A stretch of 64,000 nucleotides of DNA, taken from assembly GCA_037349105.1 (NCBI GenBank), contig JAYJMM010000017.1, forward strand, positions 620,001 to 684,000, read 5' to 3'. This document shows positions 46,101 through 49,120 of the stretch, piece after piece. The translations under genes and the position numbers were made by a program. The notes beneath the pieces were generated by a model that saw only the letters and a program-made list of their open reading frames with translations, did no database searches and was not told the DNA's origin. This stretch comes from Limnomonas spitsbergensis (lineage: Eukaryota; Chlorophyta; Chlorophyceae; Chlamydomonadales). Each line of letters starts with the position of its first letter. The stretch's first letter is position 1.

Positions 46101-48374
46101 TGCACTTATATCACACATTTGGCATAACCTAAATCCCCATGTGCATGCACTTATATCACACATTTGGCATGACCCAAATCCCCATGTACATGCACTTATA
46201 TCACACATTTGGCATAACCCAAATCCCCATGTACATGCACTTATATCACACATTTGGCATAACCCAAATCCCCATGTACATGCACTTATATCACACATTT
46301 GGAATGACCCAAATCCCCATGTGCATGCACTTATATCACACATTTGGCATAACCCAAATCCCCATGTACATGCACTTATATCACACATTTGGCATAACCC
46401 AAATCCCCATGTACATGCACTTATATCACACATTTGGCATAATCCAAATCCCCATGTACATGCACTTATATCACACATTTGGCATGACCCAAATCCCCAT
46501 GTGCATGCACTTATATCACACATTTGGCATAACCCAAATCCCCATGTACATGCACTTATATCACACATTTGGCATGACCCAAATCCCCATGTGCATGCAC
46601 TTATATCACACATTTGGCATAACCCAAATCCCCATGTACATGCACTTATATCACACATTTGGCATAACCCAAATCCCCATGTACATGCACTTATATCACA
46701 CATTTGGCATAACCCAAATCCCCATGTACATGCACTTATATCACACATTTGGCATAACCCAAATCCCCATGTACATGCACTTATATCACACATTTGGCAT
46801 AACCCAAATCCCCATGTACATGCACTTATATCACACATTTGGCATGACCCAAATCCCCATGTACATGCACTTATATCACACATTTGGCATGACCCAAATC
46901 CCCATGTACATGCACTTATATCACACATTTGGCATAACCCAAATCCCCATGTACATGCACTTATATCACACATTTGGCATGACCCAAATCCCCATGTGCA
47001 TGCACTTATATCACACATTTGGCATAACCCAAATCCCCATGTACATGCACTTATATCACACATTTGGCATGACCCAAATCCCCATGTGCATGCACTTTTA
47101 TCACACATTTGGCATAACCCAAATCCCCATGTACATGCACGCATGGCATTGCATGCTTTCCTGTCCTTCATGCAACTGGATCCTGCTCAATGGTTTGCTT
47201 CTGTACTGAATCAGCCCTGAGGTGCAACGAGGAAGTGATGGCAGGCAGACAAGTAATGGTGCCTGTGCTGTGCCCATTACGGTCCTTACGGAGGCTGAGT
47301 TACTTAGCTAAGTTTCAGACACTGTAATTTCAAGGCAAATTTAACTACTCTTTCCAGTAATGGACCGTAATTACTTGCACAGTTCCTGAATTACGGGGCA
47401 ATCGCACAGCACTGACTGGTGCACAGTCACAACCATAGGCAGCACTAGGTTTTCAATCAGTGTTCTTTTAGTGTTCCTCAGCTTCGTCGCACCCTGCAGC
47501 CAATAAATTTTTTGTAACAAGCCCTGCTGCTTCGGCTGTGACCGGTCGTGATTTGGTCCTAATAGGCCTAAGGGTGACCGCCCTGCAGCCCCATGGGCGG
47601 CCCCTTAAGATGGCATGGTGCGTGCTGAAAATGGCACTGCTTGCTATAAACTCTCGGTGCCCCAAGCATGAATGTGGGCCCATGCATGAATGTGGGCCCA
47701 TGCATGAGTGTGGGCCCATGCATGAATGTGGGCCCATGCATGAATGTGGGCCCATGCATGGTTCAATGCGCCAGGGCAACAGTTGTGCAATACACATAAT
47801 CTGCTAGCCACTGAAGCAACGGCCTCCAGGGCAGCTGGCCTGGGCTGATGAAGCCGCATGGGCTGATGATTCCGCATGGGCTGATGAAGCCGCATGGGCT
47901 GATGAAGCCGCATGGGCTGATGAAGCCGCATGGGCTGATAATTACATATGGTCACACATGGGGCCCTTGCCTGTGCTGCAACAGCCCCGTACATGTTTGA
48001 ATGGCTGATATTCCTAATGCCCATGGGGCCATGGGAGTCACCTTAGTCAGGAAGGACTGGAACAGCACCTCGAATTTCTGTGGAGTAGCGGCAGAAGCAA
48101 GGACAGTAGGTTAGTGTGGATTCGACCTCAGCAAATGCATGGAGTCCGTGCAGGGAGCGATGCGGCACAAACAATTAGGGTCTGGTGCGGCTGCGAGCAT
48201 CTCTGCAGCCAGGAAGCGTGAGGTAGTACGCACTCGAAACAGCAAGTTTCCCTTCTTCTTTTGCTCCGGCCTGTGATTCTTGAGGCTTTCACTCCTAGCA
48301 TAGTGGCGAAAGGCTCGCTCCGACGCGGTTGTGCCAGGGCTCGCCACGATCTTCATGGACCTCCAGAACCCCAT
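6975..48374 (-). CDS. 41-kb gene: multi-pass membrane + leucine-rich repeat protein
   Basis: About 26 exons, transcribed right to left, assembled by eye from GT-AG sites with reading phase checked at each junction. The product is about 1,070 residues. Residues 1-75 are basic and charged. About 76-311 hold roughly six hydrophobic segments; the hallmark QSVPQTIL (about 253-260) and YDLYTDIVV (about 88-96) resemble the ES-x-PQ and D-x-x-TD signatures of XK/XKR membrane proteins. An acidic run EDDEEEAEEE lies at about 145-154. Residues 323-474 are a soluble linker. About 475-1,015 are ribonuclease-inhibitor-type LRRs (LDLSHNHL, LDLSNNPKIG, LALSKC, LDLSHNPFG, LDVTHNFI). A 57-residue charged tail ends the protein. 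Known LRR domains bind proteins; a membrane receptor or scaffold role is inference. Weak points: the 5' start, the exon 16/17 junction and the part between 11,395 and 11,973. No gene symbol can be given. Confidence 0.75.
7150..7510 (-). repeat. Copies of exon 26 acceptor edge with telomere-like DNA
   Basis: Three to four units of about 115-130 bp repeat GGTTCCACCTGGATCACGGT (plus strand), the exon 26 start and acceptor. They alternate with TTTAGGGTTTAGGG runs, best at 7,160-7,207. Confidence 0.85.
7580..8240. repeat. Direct repeat pair in last intron
   Basis: GCACCACCGGGCAGGGGCAG, CTTTTACAACCTTCCCGG at 7,747-7,805 recurs at 8,142-8,205 (about 85 percent). Confidence 0.6.
8417..8532 (-). CDS. 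LRR gene exon 25
   Basis: Encodes NNTTLTDLDVTHNFIQSI, DKNLFNHFTRDNTELGKI, DL plus AG. Acceptor CCTCAG, donor CTCAG|GTGCGC; phase 0 in, 2 out. The last LRR. Confidence 0.85.
8533..9350 (-). repeat. Polypurine tract with exon 25 acceptor-edge copies
   Basis: About 800 bp almost entirely G/A on the plus strand. Embedded at about 8,675-8,720 and 8,855-8,905 are two copies of the exon 25 start with acceptor (minus strand encoding NNTTLTDLDVTHNFI), nearly identical to the real exon. Confidence 0.9.
9626..9773. mobile_element. MITE-like element, copy A (diverged)
   Basis: Reverse orientation relative to 27,389 and 47,262; ends CAGTGATGTGCTGATTACGG (minus strand). About 75 percent similar by eye. 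Confidence 0.5.
9995..10135 (+). repeat. Dispersed repeat copy
   Basis: TTTCAACTACAGTTTAGCTT through GGTGGCTGCCCAGTGGCCTG; inverted relative at 8,250-8,395, direct relatives at 30,060 and 1-105. Confidence 0.5.
10261..10335 (-). CDS. LRR gene exon 24
   Basis: Encodes HLRQLSLSAVNMTSQSFK, DLLMQLQ. Acceptor TTGTGTAG, donor CAG|GTCAGT; phase 0. A copy of its donor edge lies at about 10,140-10,195. Confidence 0.8.
10735..11060. repeat. TG-rich simple repeat
   Basis: Runs of TGTGTGTGCATGTGTG and GTGTGTACAAAACAAAAAG; alternating purine-pyrimidine DNA in intron 23. The open frames here are artefacts. Confidence 0.85.
11074..11178 (-). CDS. LRR gene exon 23
   Basis: Encodes EVLCHESLQDLDLSHNPF, GTEGGLDGMESIASDLQ. 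Acceptor GCCCGCAG, donor CTGCAG|GTGAGA; phase 0. Confidence 0.85.
11318..11394 (-). CDS. LRR gene exon 22 (5' edge uncertain)
   Basis: Frame encodes DTLGLLESMTQTGQESLD, VAHDNLQ, with LRR core SLDVAHDNL, and donor CTGCAG|GTCTCC phase 0. The acceptor is one of two AGs near 11,395-11,400. Confidence 0.5.
11600..11680 (-). CDS. Possible LRR exon 21
   Basis: After acceptor GGCCACAG, phase 0, bases encode SLGVSGLSLSALEIDSAAPH, an LRR-like core that would follow exon 20 well. No convincing donor; a partial copy of the segment lies at 11,520-11,560. Confidence 0.4.
11848..11936. repeat. Near-perfect 44-bp-arm inverted repeat
   Basis: Left arm GTTCAACCTCAAACGAC... and right arm ...GTCGTTTGAGGTTGAAC pair over about 44 bp with three mismatches and almost no spacer, inside the intron after exon 20. 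Confidence 0.85.
11974..12111 (-). CDS. LRR gene exon 20
   Basis: Encodes NELPPLELVRESVEQIGL, VLRNNPGLRYLALSKCRI, CAKFVKLLTQ. Acceptor CTTGCAG, donor CAG|GTACTG; phase 0. Confidence 0.85.
12616..12715 (+). repeat. Dispersed repeat, copy 3 of 3
   Basis: CAACAACGTTACACCTCTGC, CTCACGGCCGCGTGGGCGCC and CGTCTGGTTGAGAGG match copies at 2,228 and 5,064. The rest of 12,120-12,600 holds GGATCTAGATCA repeats and telomere-like scraps. Confidence 0.6.
12836..12906 (-). repeat. Copy of exon 19 donor edge
   Basis: Repeats the exon end as MSMLVALELDSSHLDYAHK with the same GTGAGC donor; 90 percent or more like the real exon edge. Confidence 0.9.
12978..13162 (-). CDS. LRR gene exon 19
   Basis: Encodes ATHLAAAFREQRCDKHGL, VSLSMSSTDLSADGVKVL, CQGLAAMSTLVALELDN, SHLDYAPK. 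Acceptor CGCTGCAG, donor AAA|GTGAGC; phase 1 in, 0 out. Confidence 0.85.
13710..13932 (-). CDS. LRR gene exon 18
   Basis: Encodes VDLSDNKFTLAASEALKS, VLMRNDVLENLTLRSTDF, TSGFVALVAEALRGEGA, then TTLLVLDLSNNPKIGDA plus one base. Acceptor CAACTAG, donor GCAG|GTACGG; phase 0 in, 1 out. Two to three LRRs. Confidence 0.85.
14232..14327 (-). mobile_element. tRNA-derived SINE-like unit, copy 1
   Basis: About 90 percent identical to the unit at 14,578-14,672, with the same box B (GCGAGTTCGACACC) and GGCAGAAAAAG end. It may instead be a tRNA pseudogene pair. Confidence 0.5.
14578..14672 (-). mobile_element. tRNA-derived SINE-like unit, copy 2
   Basis: The minus strand reads from TGCCGTACTGGTGTCAGTCG (box A-like) to GCGAGTTCGATACC (box B) and ends GGCAG followed by an A-rich tail. 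The flanking segment GCGGAGCGTCGTGAGCCGTC is repeated about 190 bp further right, before a T-run at 14,740-14,765. Confidence 0.55.
14935..15300. repeat. About 110-bp repeat with TTTAGGG
   Basis: Three to four degenerate units with GGGTTTAGGGT, GTTTGCAGGAGAnTAATACA and CTTnAGCAACAGGGATTGCT, in intron 17. Confidence 0.75.
15405..15490 (-). repeat. Copy of exon 17 donor edge
   Basis: TCCTGTTGTTTGCCAGCCGC and GACCTGATCCGGCGTCAGG (plus strand) match the end of exon 17 at about 80 percent. Confidence 0.75.
15764..15906 (-). CDS. LRR gene exon 17
   Basis: Encodes NTAQEFAECIARLDPLEE, LNLSSTFLTPEQVTLVI, NEGLAHNRSIIK. Acceptor TTTGCAG, donor AAG|GTGAGC, phase 0 out. The incoming phase should be 1 but exon 16 ends in phase 0. 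A microexon, an indel or use of an internal AG (GCCCAG|GAGTTC) would reconcile them. Confidence 0.7.
16210..16985. repeat. 62-bp minisatellite, about 12 units
   Basis: Units of GGCATCCAGAGCAGTAAAGG, GAATAGGATGAAATCTGAAA and AGCACTACTGGTAGTGGATT, degenerating to the right into GTATTGAGAGCAGTCAGGGA. Two alternating forms (gatttaggc and gataaaggc). Confidence 0.92.
17130..17282 (-). CDS. LRR gene exon 16
   Basis: Encodes GNDSLIQLILSETFMGST, GALAVLRALGQDDDSS, PNFTLEMLDLSHNHLLK. Acceptor CCTGCAG, donor AAG|GTGATC; phase 0. Contains a full ribonuclease-inhibitor-type LRR. Confidence 0.8.
17290..17960 (-). repeat. Copies of exon 16 acceptor edge
   Basis: Six or so copies of CTGCAGGnGAACGAnTCGCT (minus strand) at about 17,380, 17,470, 17,580, 17,710, 17,780 and 17,940, mixed with TTTAGGGTTTAGGG and G-runs. 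From 17,960 to 18,120 there are GGGAGGGTAGCAGG repeats. Confidence 0.85.
18292..18406 (-). CDS. LRR gene exon 15
   Basis: Acceptor AACCACAG after a long pyrimidine run; encodes RTDSSGEACQARAANESM, PERLLRLEEEAVEAFANGLR; donor CGG|GTGCGC; phase 2 in, 0 out. A copy of its donor edge (GCCAACGGACTCCGGGTATG) lies at about 18,180-18,205. Confidence 0.65.
18420..20448 (-). repeat. 121-bp array of exon 14 donor edge, about 17 units
   Basis: Each unit repeats the last about 75 bases of exon 14 (encoding NGPIIELLTSKTMTVLDLNN, then NPLFML) plus donor ATGTGGGTTTGG, then a G-rich spacer. Variation is mostly in the C-run length and a few substitutions. There is no 3' splice site per unit, so units are donor decoys rather than exons. 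Confidence 0.95.
20449..20678 (-). CDS. LRR gene exon 14 (first clear LRRs)
   Basis: 76 codons: NNSMYVPTEQLSLWLISH, RLILDSLTIVRLHDCN, then FNGPIIELLTSKTMTVLD and LNNNPLFML. Acceptor CGCTCAG, donor CTCAT|GTGGGT; phase 0 in, 2 out. LTIVRLHDCNI and MTVLDLNNNPL are LRR cores. Confidence 0.8.
20785..20885 (-). repeat. Copies of exon 14 acceptor edge
   Basis: Two partial copies of the exon 14 acceptor and first bases (GCTCAGAACAACTCGATGTA on the minus strand) upstream of the real exon. Confidence 0.75.
21055..21117 (-). other. Possible optional exon
   Basis: After acceptor TGTGCCCAG the bases encode RDVLSLLKGCNMAIEDNAH in one frame, which would suit an LRR, but the phase does not fit exon 13 and no donor is obvious. 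Confidence 0.25.
21205..21830 (-). repeat. Copies of exon 13 donor edge
   Basis: Five to six copies of the exon 13 end and donor at about 21,215, 21,310, 21,465, 21,570 and 21,745, sharing CACCCACGCACCATGACCT (plus strand) and GACACGCCCATGTCCAAGTC. Confidence 0.8.
22091..22219 (-). CDS. LRR gene exon 13
   Basis: Encodes INLAKDENVQISVLLHRV, HWLPATDDGREITDLDMG, VSTLEVM. Acceptor CTTCTCAG; GTGCGT taken as donor (phase 0), joining in frame to the exon at 20,449. Both edges of this exon are tandemly copied into the flanking introns. Confidence 0.7.
22325..23000 (-). repeat. Copies of exon 13 acceptor edge
   Basis: Five degenerate copies (about 22,330, 22,440, 22,560, 22,680 and 22,980) of the exon 13 start and acceptor, sharing TTGGCCAGGTTGATCTGAGA (plus strand). 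Confidence 0.85.
23530..23880. repeat. 60-bp minisatellite with internal palindromes
   Basis: Five to six units containing AGATCCCTGTAGATCCAACA and TTGGATCTCATAGATCCAGA, so each unit can form small hairpins around GGATCT...AGATCC. The remaining bases 22,990-23,530 hold nothing recognised. Confidence 0.85.
23970..24158 (-). CDS. LRR gene exon 12
   Basis: 63 codons: MSLRRKVIKLRTPGKM through LYEWNANGRNRRMPHKIHE. Acceptor GAGCGCAG, donor GAG|GTGTGT; phase 0 at both ends. Soluble, basic linker before the LRRs; no copies of its edges were noticed nearby. Confidence 0.75.
24235..24535 (-). repeat. Three copies of exon 11 donor edge
   Basis: Partial copies at about 24,245, 24,358 and 24,473 of CTCACCTGCAGGATCTTCAT and CTGTTGAGCCAGCTTCAG (plus strand), i.e. 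the end of exon 11 with its donor, decreasing in similarity away from the exon. Confidence 0.8.
24573..24711 (-). CDS. LRR gene exon 11
   Basis: Encodes YMGMTMQFEGSAQLPPEW, DDKTTARHTVVEGNFHV, LKLAQQMKILQ. Acceptor GCATCTAG, donor CTGCAG|GTGAGA; phase 2 in, 0 out. Confidence 0.8.
25205..25455. repeat. About 70-bp repeat with telomere-like ends
   Basis: Four units starting GATGAGCCGGAGGTGGTGTA and ending in mixed TTTAGGG/CCCTAAA-like bases. The unit may derive from exon 10 sequence, but the match is weak. Confidence 0.75.
25499..25584 (-). CDS. LRR gene exon 10
   Basis: Encodes ALTASILNVIVNGITIYV, SSKVSGRSFF plus GG. Acceptor CCCGCAG, donor TTTGG|GTGAGC; phase 0 in, 2 out. A hydrophobic helix like the A-x-x-x-SI-x-x helix after the PQ motif in XK proteins. 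Confidence 0.8.
26000..26350 (-). repeat. Four copies of exon 9 donor edge
   Basis: Units of 78-86 bp repeat the end of exon 9 (plus strand GACAAGCTGAACTCATCTGG) with its donor, separated by C-runs and TTTAGGGTTTAAGG. Confidence 0.9.
26357..26446 (-). CDS. LRR gene exon 9
   Basis: Encodes AYMYKYIEYHPPKTEG, SSAPDEFSLSSVAQ. Acceptor CTTCACAG, donor CACAG|GTGATA; phase 0 at both ends. Confidence 0.8.
26640..26830 (-). repeat. Two copies of exon 8 donor edge
   Basis: Two units of about 100 bp repeat the last about 50 bases of exon 8 and its GTGAGTGCATG donor, each followed by a C-run and CACACACTCACACACA. Confidence 0.85.
26841..26964 (-). CDS. LRR gene exon 8 (QSVPQ motif)
   Basis: Encodes DDQHYNVNPLNNMFINFL, LQYRTVRVPMEVLLQ, SVPQTILA. 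Acceptor CTCTGCAG, donor GCA|GTGAGT; phase 2 in, 0 out. The VPMEVLLQSVPQTIL segment is the strongest match to the E-S-x-PQ-L-I-L helix of XK/XKR proteins; here the usual Glu is Gln. Confidence 0.8.
26995..27275. repeat. 30-bp minisatellite
   Basis: About nine units of GCCCACCAGCTTGAAGCATG plus AGGTGGGCAG, immediately upstream (gene sense) of exon 8. Confidence 0.9.
27389..27540. mobile_element. MITE-like element, copy B
   Basis: 152 bp bounded by CAGTGCTGTGC and GCATGGCACTG (imperfect inverted repeats), matching the element at 47,262. It lies in intron 7 of the LRR gene. Confidence 0.6.
27885..28260 (-). repeat. Exon 7 donor-edge copy and tandem repeats
   Basis: At about 27,895-27,965 a copy of the exon 7 3' end reads PIINTLMRGFNLIAFYLETK before a GTAAAT donor-like site. 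Three roughly 60-bp units carrying TTTACAGCTCCATGGGCAAC fill 28,110-28,262. Confidence 0.7.
28270..28431 (-). CDS. LRR gene exon 7
   Basis: Encodes SPTWLRKLSSRPFMYLVS, APLAFLAGFIVNCIAVPI, IDALMLCFDLIAFYLET. Acceptor CCCCTCAG, donor ACAAA|GTGAGC; phase 2 at both ends. Two closely spaced hydrophobic helices. Confidence 0.8.
28788..28932 (-). CDS. LRR gene exon 6
   Basis: Encodes Tyr (split codon), VILAALLTWWMRHYIMGV, then INRNQYEDDEEEAEEEKQ, then TLIDPTRKKVN. Acceptor CCATGCAG, donor AACAG|GTGACA; phase 1 in, phase 2 out. One membrane helix is followed by a strongly acidic loop. Confidence 0.8.
28950..29510 (-). repeat. 124-140-bp tandem copies of exon 6 acceptor edge
   Basis: Four copies repeat the acceptor and first about 35 bases of exon 6 (minus strand CATGCAGATGTGATTTTGGC), followed by diverged exon sequence (SHSTMGLINN) and CATGGGTG runs. 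The three copies nearest the exon keep an intact CAG acceptor; the farthest has TCAG. Confidence 0.9.
29519..29589 (-). pseudogene. Exon 6-like relic exon
   Basis: Between acceptor CTTTTAG and donor CAT|GTACCC lies ILVCLLMWLTWQYTMGVFNS, clearly related to exon 6 (ILAALLTWWMRHYIMGVINR). Its outgoing phase (0) does not fit exon 6 or exon 7, so it cannot simply replace or precede exon 6. A diverged ancient duplicate is the best reading. Confidence 0.55.
30060..30215 (+). repeat. Dispersed repeat copy
   Basis: CTTCAGCTACAGTTCAGCTA through GTGGTGGCCACCGAG resembles 9,995-10,135 (+) and 8,250-8,395 (-). Between 29,600 and 30,060 I see only short GATATTCACACCCT repeats (29,805-29,910). Confidence 0.5.
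30300..30620 (-). repeat. Exon 5 edge copies and 24-bp repeat
   Basis: Two degenerate copies of exon 5 (about 30,310-30,345 and 30,412-30,460) align with its 3' half and donor. Six 24-bp units of TGTAGCTGAATCACCCTGAA lie between them and the real exon (30,465-30,610). Confidence 0.65.
30628..30691 (-). CDS. LRR gene exon 5
   Basis: Encodes WFAANGYVTAFALSVVFVAN H plus one base; acceptor CACACGCAG, donor CACT|GTGAGT, phase 1. A hydrophobic helix spans most of it. In XK-type proteins a membrane helix follows the D-x-x-TD block in the same way. Confidence 0.75.
30790..31200. repeat. Short GAGTGACCATCA repeat
   Basis: Irregular units of 15-25 bp built on GAGTGACCATCAGAGTGATC, in intron 4 close to exon 5. 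Confidence 0.75.
31370..31960. repeat. About 30-bp degenerate repeat
   Basis: Some 18-20 loose units built on GAGTCAAAGCTGTGTAACTC, adjoining the 51-bp array in the same intron. Confidence 0.8.
31976..43078. repeat. 51-bp satellite array, about 217 units
   Basis: On the plus strand the unit is CCCAGTACCTGGACTCTCAC, ACACGACCACTTCCTGGCAC, TGTCACACACG. It is itself a dimer of 25 and 26 bp halves, each starting CACACACG and containing CCTGGnCT. Nearly all variation is two-state at three sites: cCcag/cAcag class (gcccag or gaccag), gTAcc/gTTcc, and ggAact/ggCact. Single-base slips at 38,342 and 38,474 and CAC insertions near 36,460 and 36,970 change frame. Rare markers recur at 14, 18, 15 and 21 unit spacings, showing higher-order duplication. 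It fills most of intron 4 of the LRR gene, starting at the donor. Confidence 0.97.
43079..43095 (-). CDS. LRR gene exon 4, 17-bp microexon
   Basis: Acceptor CATTTTGCAG and donor CGG|GTGAGAG enclose 17 bases that restore phase: G from exon 3 plus AT gives Asp, then IVVIR, phase 0 to exon 5. The joined peptide YDLYTDIVVIRWFAANG is smooth. The first base of the following intron is the first base of the 51-bp array. Confidence 0.7.
43538..43637 (-). CDS. LRR gene exon 3
   Basis: Encodes AEVFKRKSPRVFRVFEIG, MMIADEFLYVYDLYT plus one base. Acceptor GCTGCGCAG, donor ACGG|GTCAGT, phase 1. This is the start of the membrane half; the residues around YDLYTD resemble the first conserved block of XK-type proteins. 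Confidence 0.75.
43745..43950 (-). repeat. Partial copies of LRR exon 3 acceptor edge
   Basis: Two degenerate copies (about 43,745-43,800 and 43,905-43,950) of the start of exon 3 and its acceptor, sharing CCGATTTCGAAGACTCTGAA (plus strand) and CTTGAATACCTCGGCCTG-like sequence. Confidence 0.65.
44339..44578. mobile_element. MITE-like element with about 35-bp inverted ends
   Basis: The two ends (from 44,339 and up to 44,578) are inverted copies about 35 bp long with one mismatch. Each contains GGGGGGTCGGACTAGTCCCC. The interior of about 170 bp has no open frame. Inverted ends with a short non-coding interior fit a non-autonomous DNA transposon; no clear target-site duplication was found. Confidence 0.65.
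45058..45623. repeat. 45-bp satellite, block 1 (about 12.5 units)
   Basis: Same unit as the block at 45,873-47,138. One unit near 45,555 carries an extra partial CCAAATC. Confidence 0.95.
45624..45872. other. Unique insert between 45-bp blocks
   Basis: About 245 bp of non-repetitive sequence splits the satellite, beginning after three GTAAGAA copies. The array resumes after it with the same unit, which suggests an insertion into a formerly continuous array. No open frame is recognised. Confidence 0.5.
45873..47138. repeat. 45-bp satellite, block 2 (about 28 units)
   Basis: The unit runs CCCATGTACATGCACTTATA, TCACACATTTGGCATAACCC, AAATC. Units are nearly identical; common variants are gtGcatg for gtAcatg and catGaccc for catAaccc. 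Forty-five is 15 codons and the unit lacks stops in several frames, so long artificial open frames run both ways (about 450 residues). It lies in intron 2 of the LRR gene. Confidence 0.95.
47262..47414. mobile_element. MITE-like element, copy C
   Basis: About 153 bp bounded by CCTGTGCTGTGC and GCACAGCACTG, which are inverted repeats. The interior matches 27,389-27,540 along its length and, in the other orientation, about 9,626-9,773. TGGTGC flanks both sides and may be a target-site duplication. Confidence 0.6.
47500..47600 (+). repeat. Dispersed repeat fragment
   Basis: AACAAGCCCTGCTGCTTCGG and following bases resemble 30,115-30,170 (AGCAAGCCCCGCTGCTTCAG) and, more distantly, 1-105 and 9,995-10,135. 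Confidence 0.45.
47665..47762. repeat. 18-bp tandem repeat
   Basis: Five to six units of CATGAATGTGGGCCCATG, with a central GGGCCC palindrome, in intron 2. Confidence 0.85.
47840..47945. repeat. 18-bp tandem repeat
   Basis: About six units of GCATGGGCTGATGAAGCC, just inside intron 2 of the LRR gene. Confidence 0.85.
48042..48077 (-). CDS. LRR gene exon 2
   Basis: A 36-bp exon, KFEVLFQSFLTK, between acceptor CTCCACAG and donor AAG|GTGACT; phase 0 at both ends. The preceding intron is only 156 bp with a good branch-site candidate (CACTAACC). Confidence 0.6.
48234..48374 (-). CDS. LRR gene exon 1 (start)
   Basis: Opens at ATG (minus strand, 48,374) in context GCCAACATGG. It encodes 47 residues, MGFWRSMK...KKKGNLLFR, rich in Arg/Lys/Ser and probably cytosolic. 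The donor CGA|GTGCGT is at 48,233, phase 0. An upstream non-coding exon or earlier start is possible. Confidence 0.6.
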
Positions 48375-48785
48375 GTTGGCGAATAAAATGAATATAAACT
48401 AGGGCCGAAGTTTCTGGTGCTGACGCTGAAGCATAACTCTGTTTGTCACGGGAAACTGACAGAATCTGGTCGTCCAGTGCGCCAGAGACGGCTGTACTGG
48501 ATTCACAAATATTAGGAATGGGATGCGCTTGCAATTTGCCTGTTGACCTTCGTGAGCGTCCAATACGCATCCATTAGGACCAAGAACAAAACTTCGAATG
48601 TGCTGTACAGGTACATCGACACCATGTCTTTTCGCTCATCAGCATATACCGATGTTGCGCAAATTTGCAACACATGCTCCCAGTTGTTTTTGAATCACCT
48701 AGGATTAATTTGTAGCATCTATTAGAAAACGCAAGGCTTTGACCCACAAGGCGACGCGCAACAGGGGCAGGGACAGGGGGCGAGG
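48375..48785. promoter_or_regulatory. Head-to-head intergenic region
   Basis: About 410 bp separates the two divergent start codons, so it must hold both promoters and both 5' UTRs unless upstream exons exist. No TATA box or known motif is confidently seen; it is one of the few stretches here free of tandem repeats. Confidence 0.5.
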
Positions 48786-49120
48786 ATGACTTCAAATCCT
48801 CAGGAGCTTTTCAGCCGGCCCTATCCCATCTTCCCCGAGAAGTTCATGAAGGGCGTGGGCATGTCGGTGTACCAAAACTCGGCCGATGGCCCTGCCCCCG
48901 CTCCGTCGAACTGGGGGCATTACATCGCTAAGAAGAACTACCTGGGCCAGAGGGAGTACACATCGGCATGGCAAACCTCAAATGATTTCTGGAATTTGTA
49001 CGAGACCGACATCAAGCTCGCAGCGGAGACGCTGGGCACAAACTCGTTCAGATTCTCTTTCGAGTGGAGCCGAATCGAGCCCAAAGCCCCCGGCGTGGTG
49101 GACCATGCTGCAGTAGAAAG
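48786..49120 (+). CDS. GH1 exon 1
   Basis: ATG at 48,786 (GGCGAGGATGAC). 111 codons from MTSNPQELFSRPYPIF, with MKGVGMSVYQNSADG at the position of the usual GH1 N-terminal GxxxSxYQ block, to VVDHAAVE plus AG. Donor AAAG|GTAGCA, phase 2. Confidence 0.85.

Noticed and set aside
45058..47138. CRISPR or integron-like repeat array
   Set aside because: The whole 45-bp unit is conserved with no variable spacers and no cas genes.
45852..47220. Frames of 440-450 residues in both directions in the 45-bp array
   Set aside because: Forty-five bp is 15 codons with no stops; both strands are open at once.
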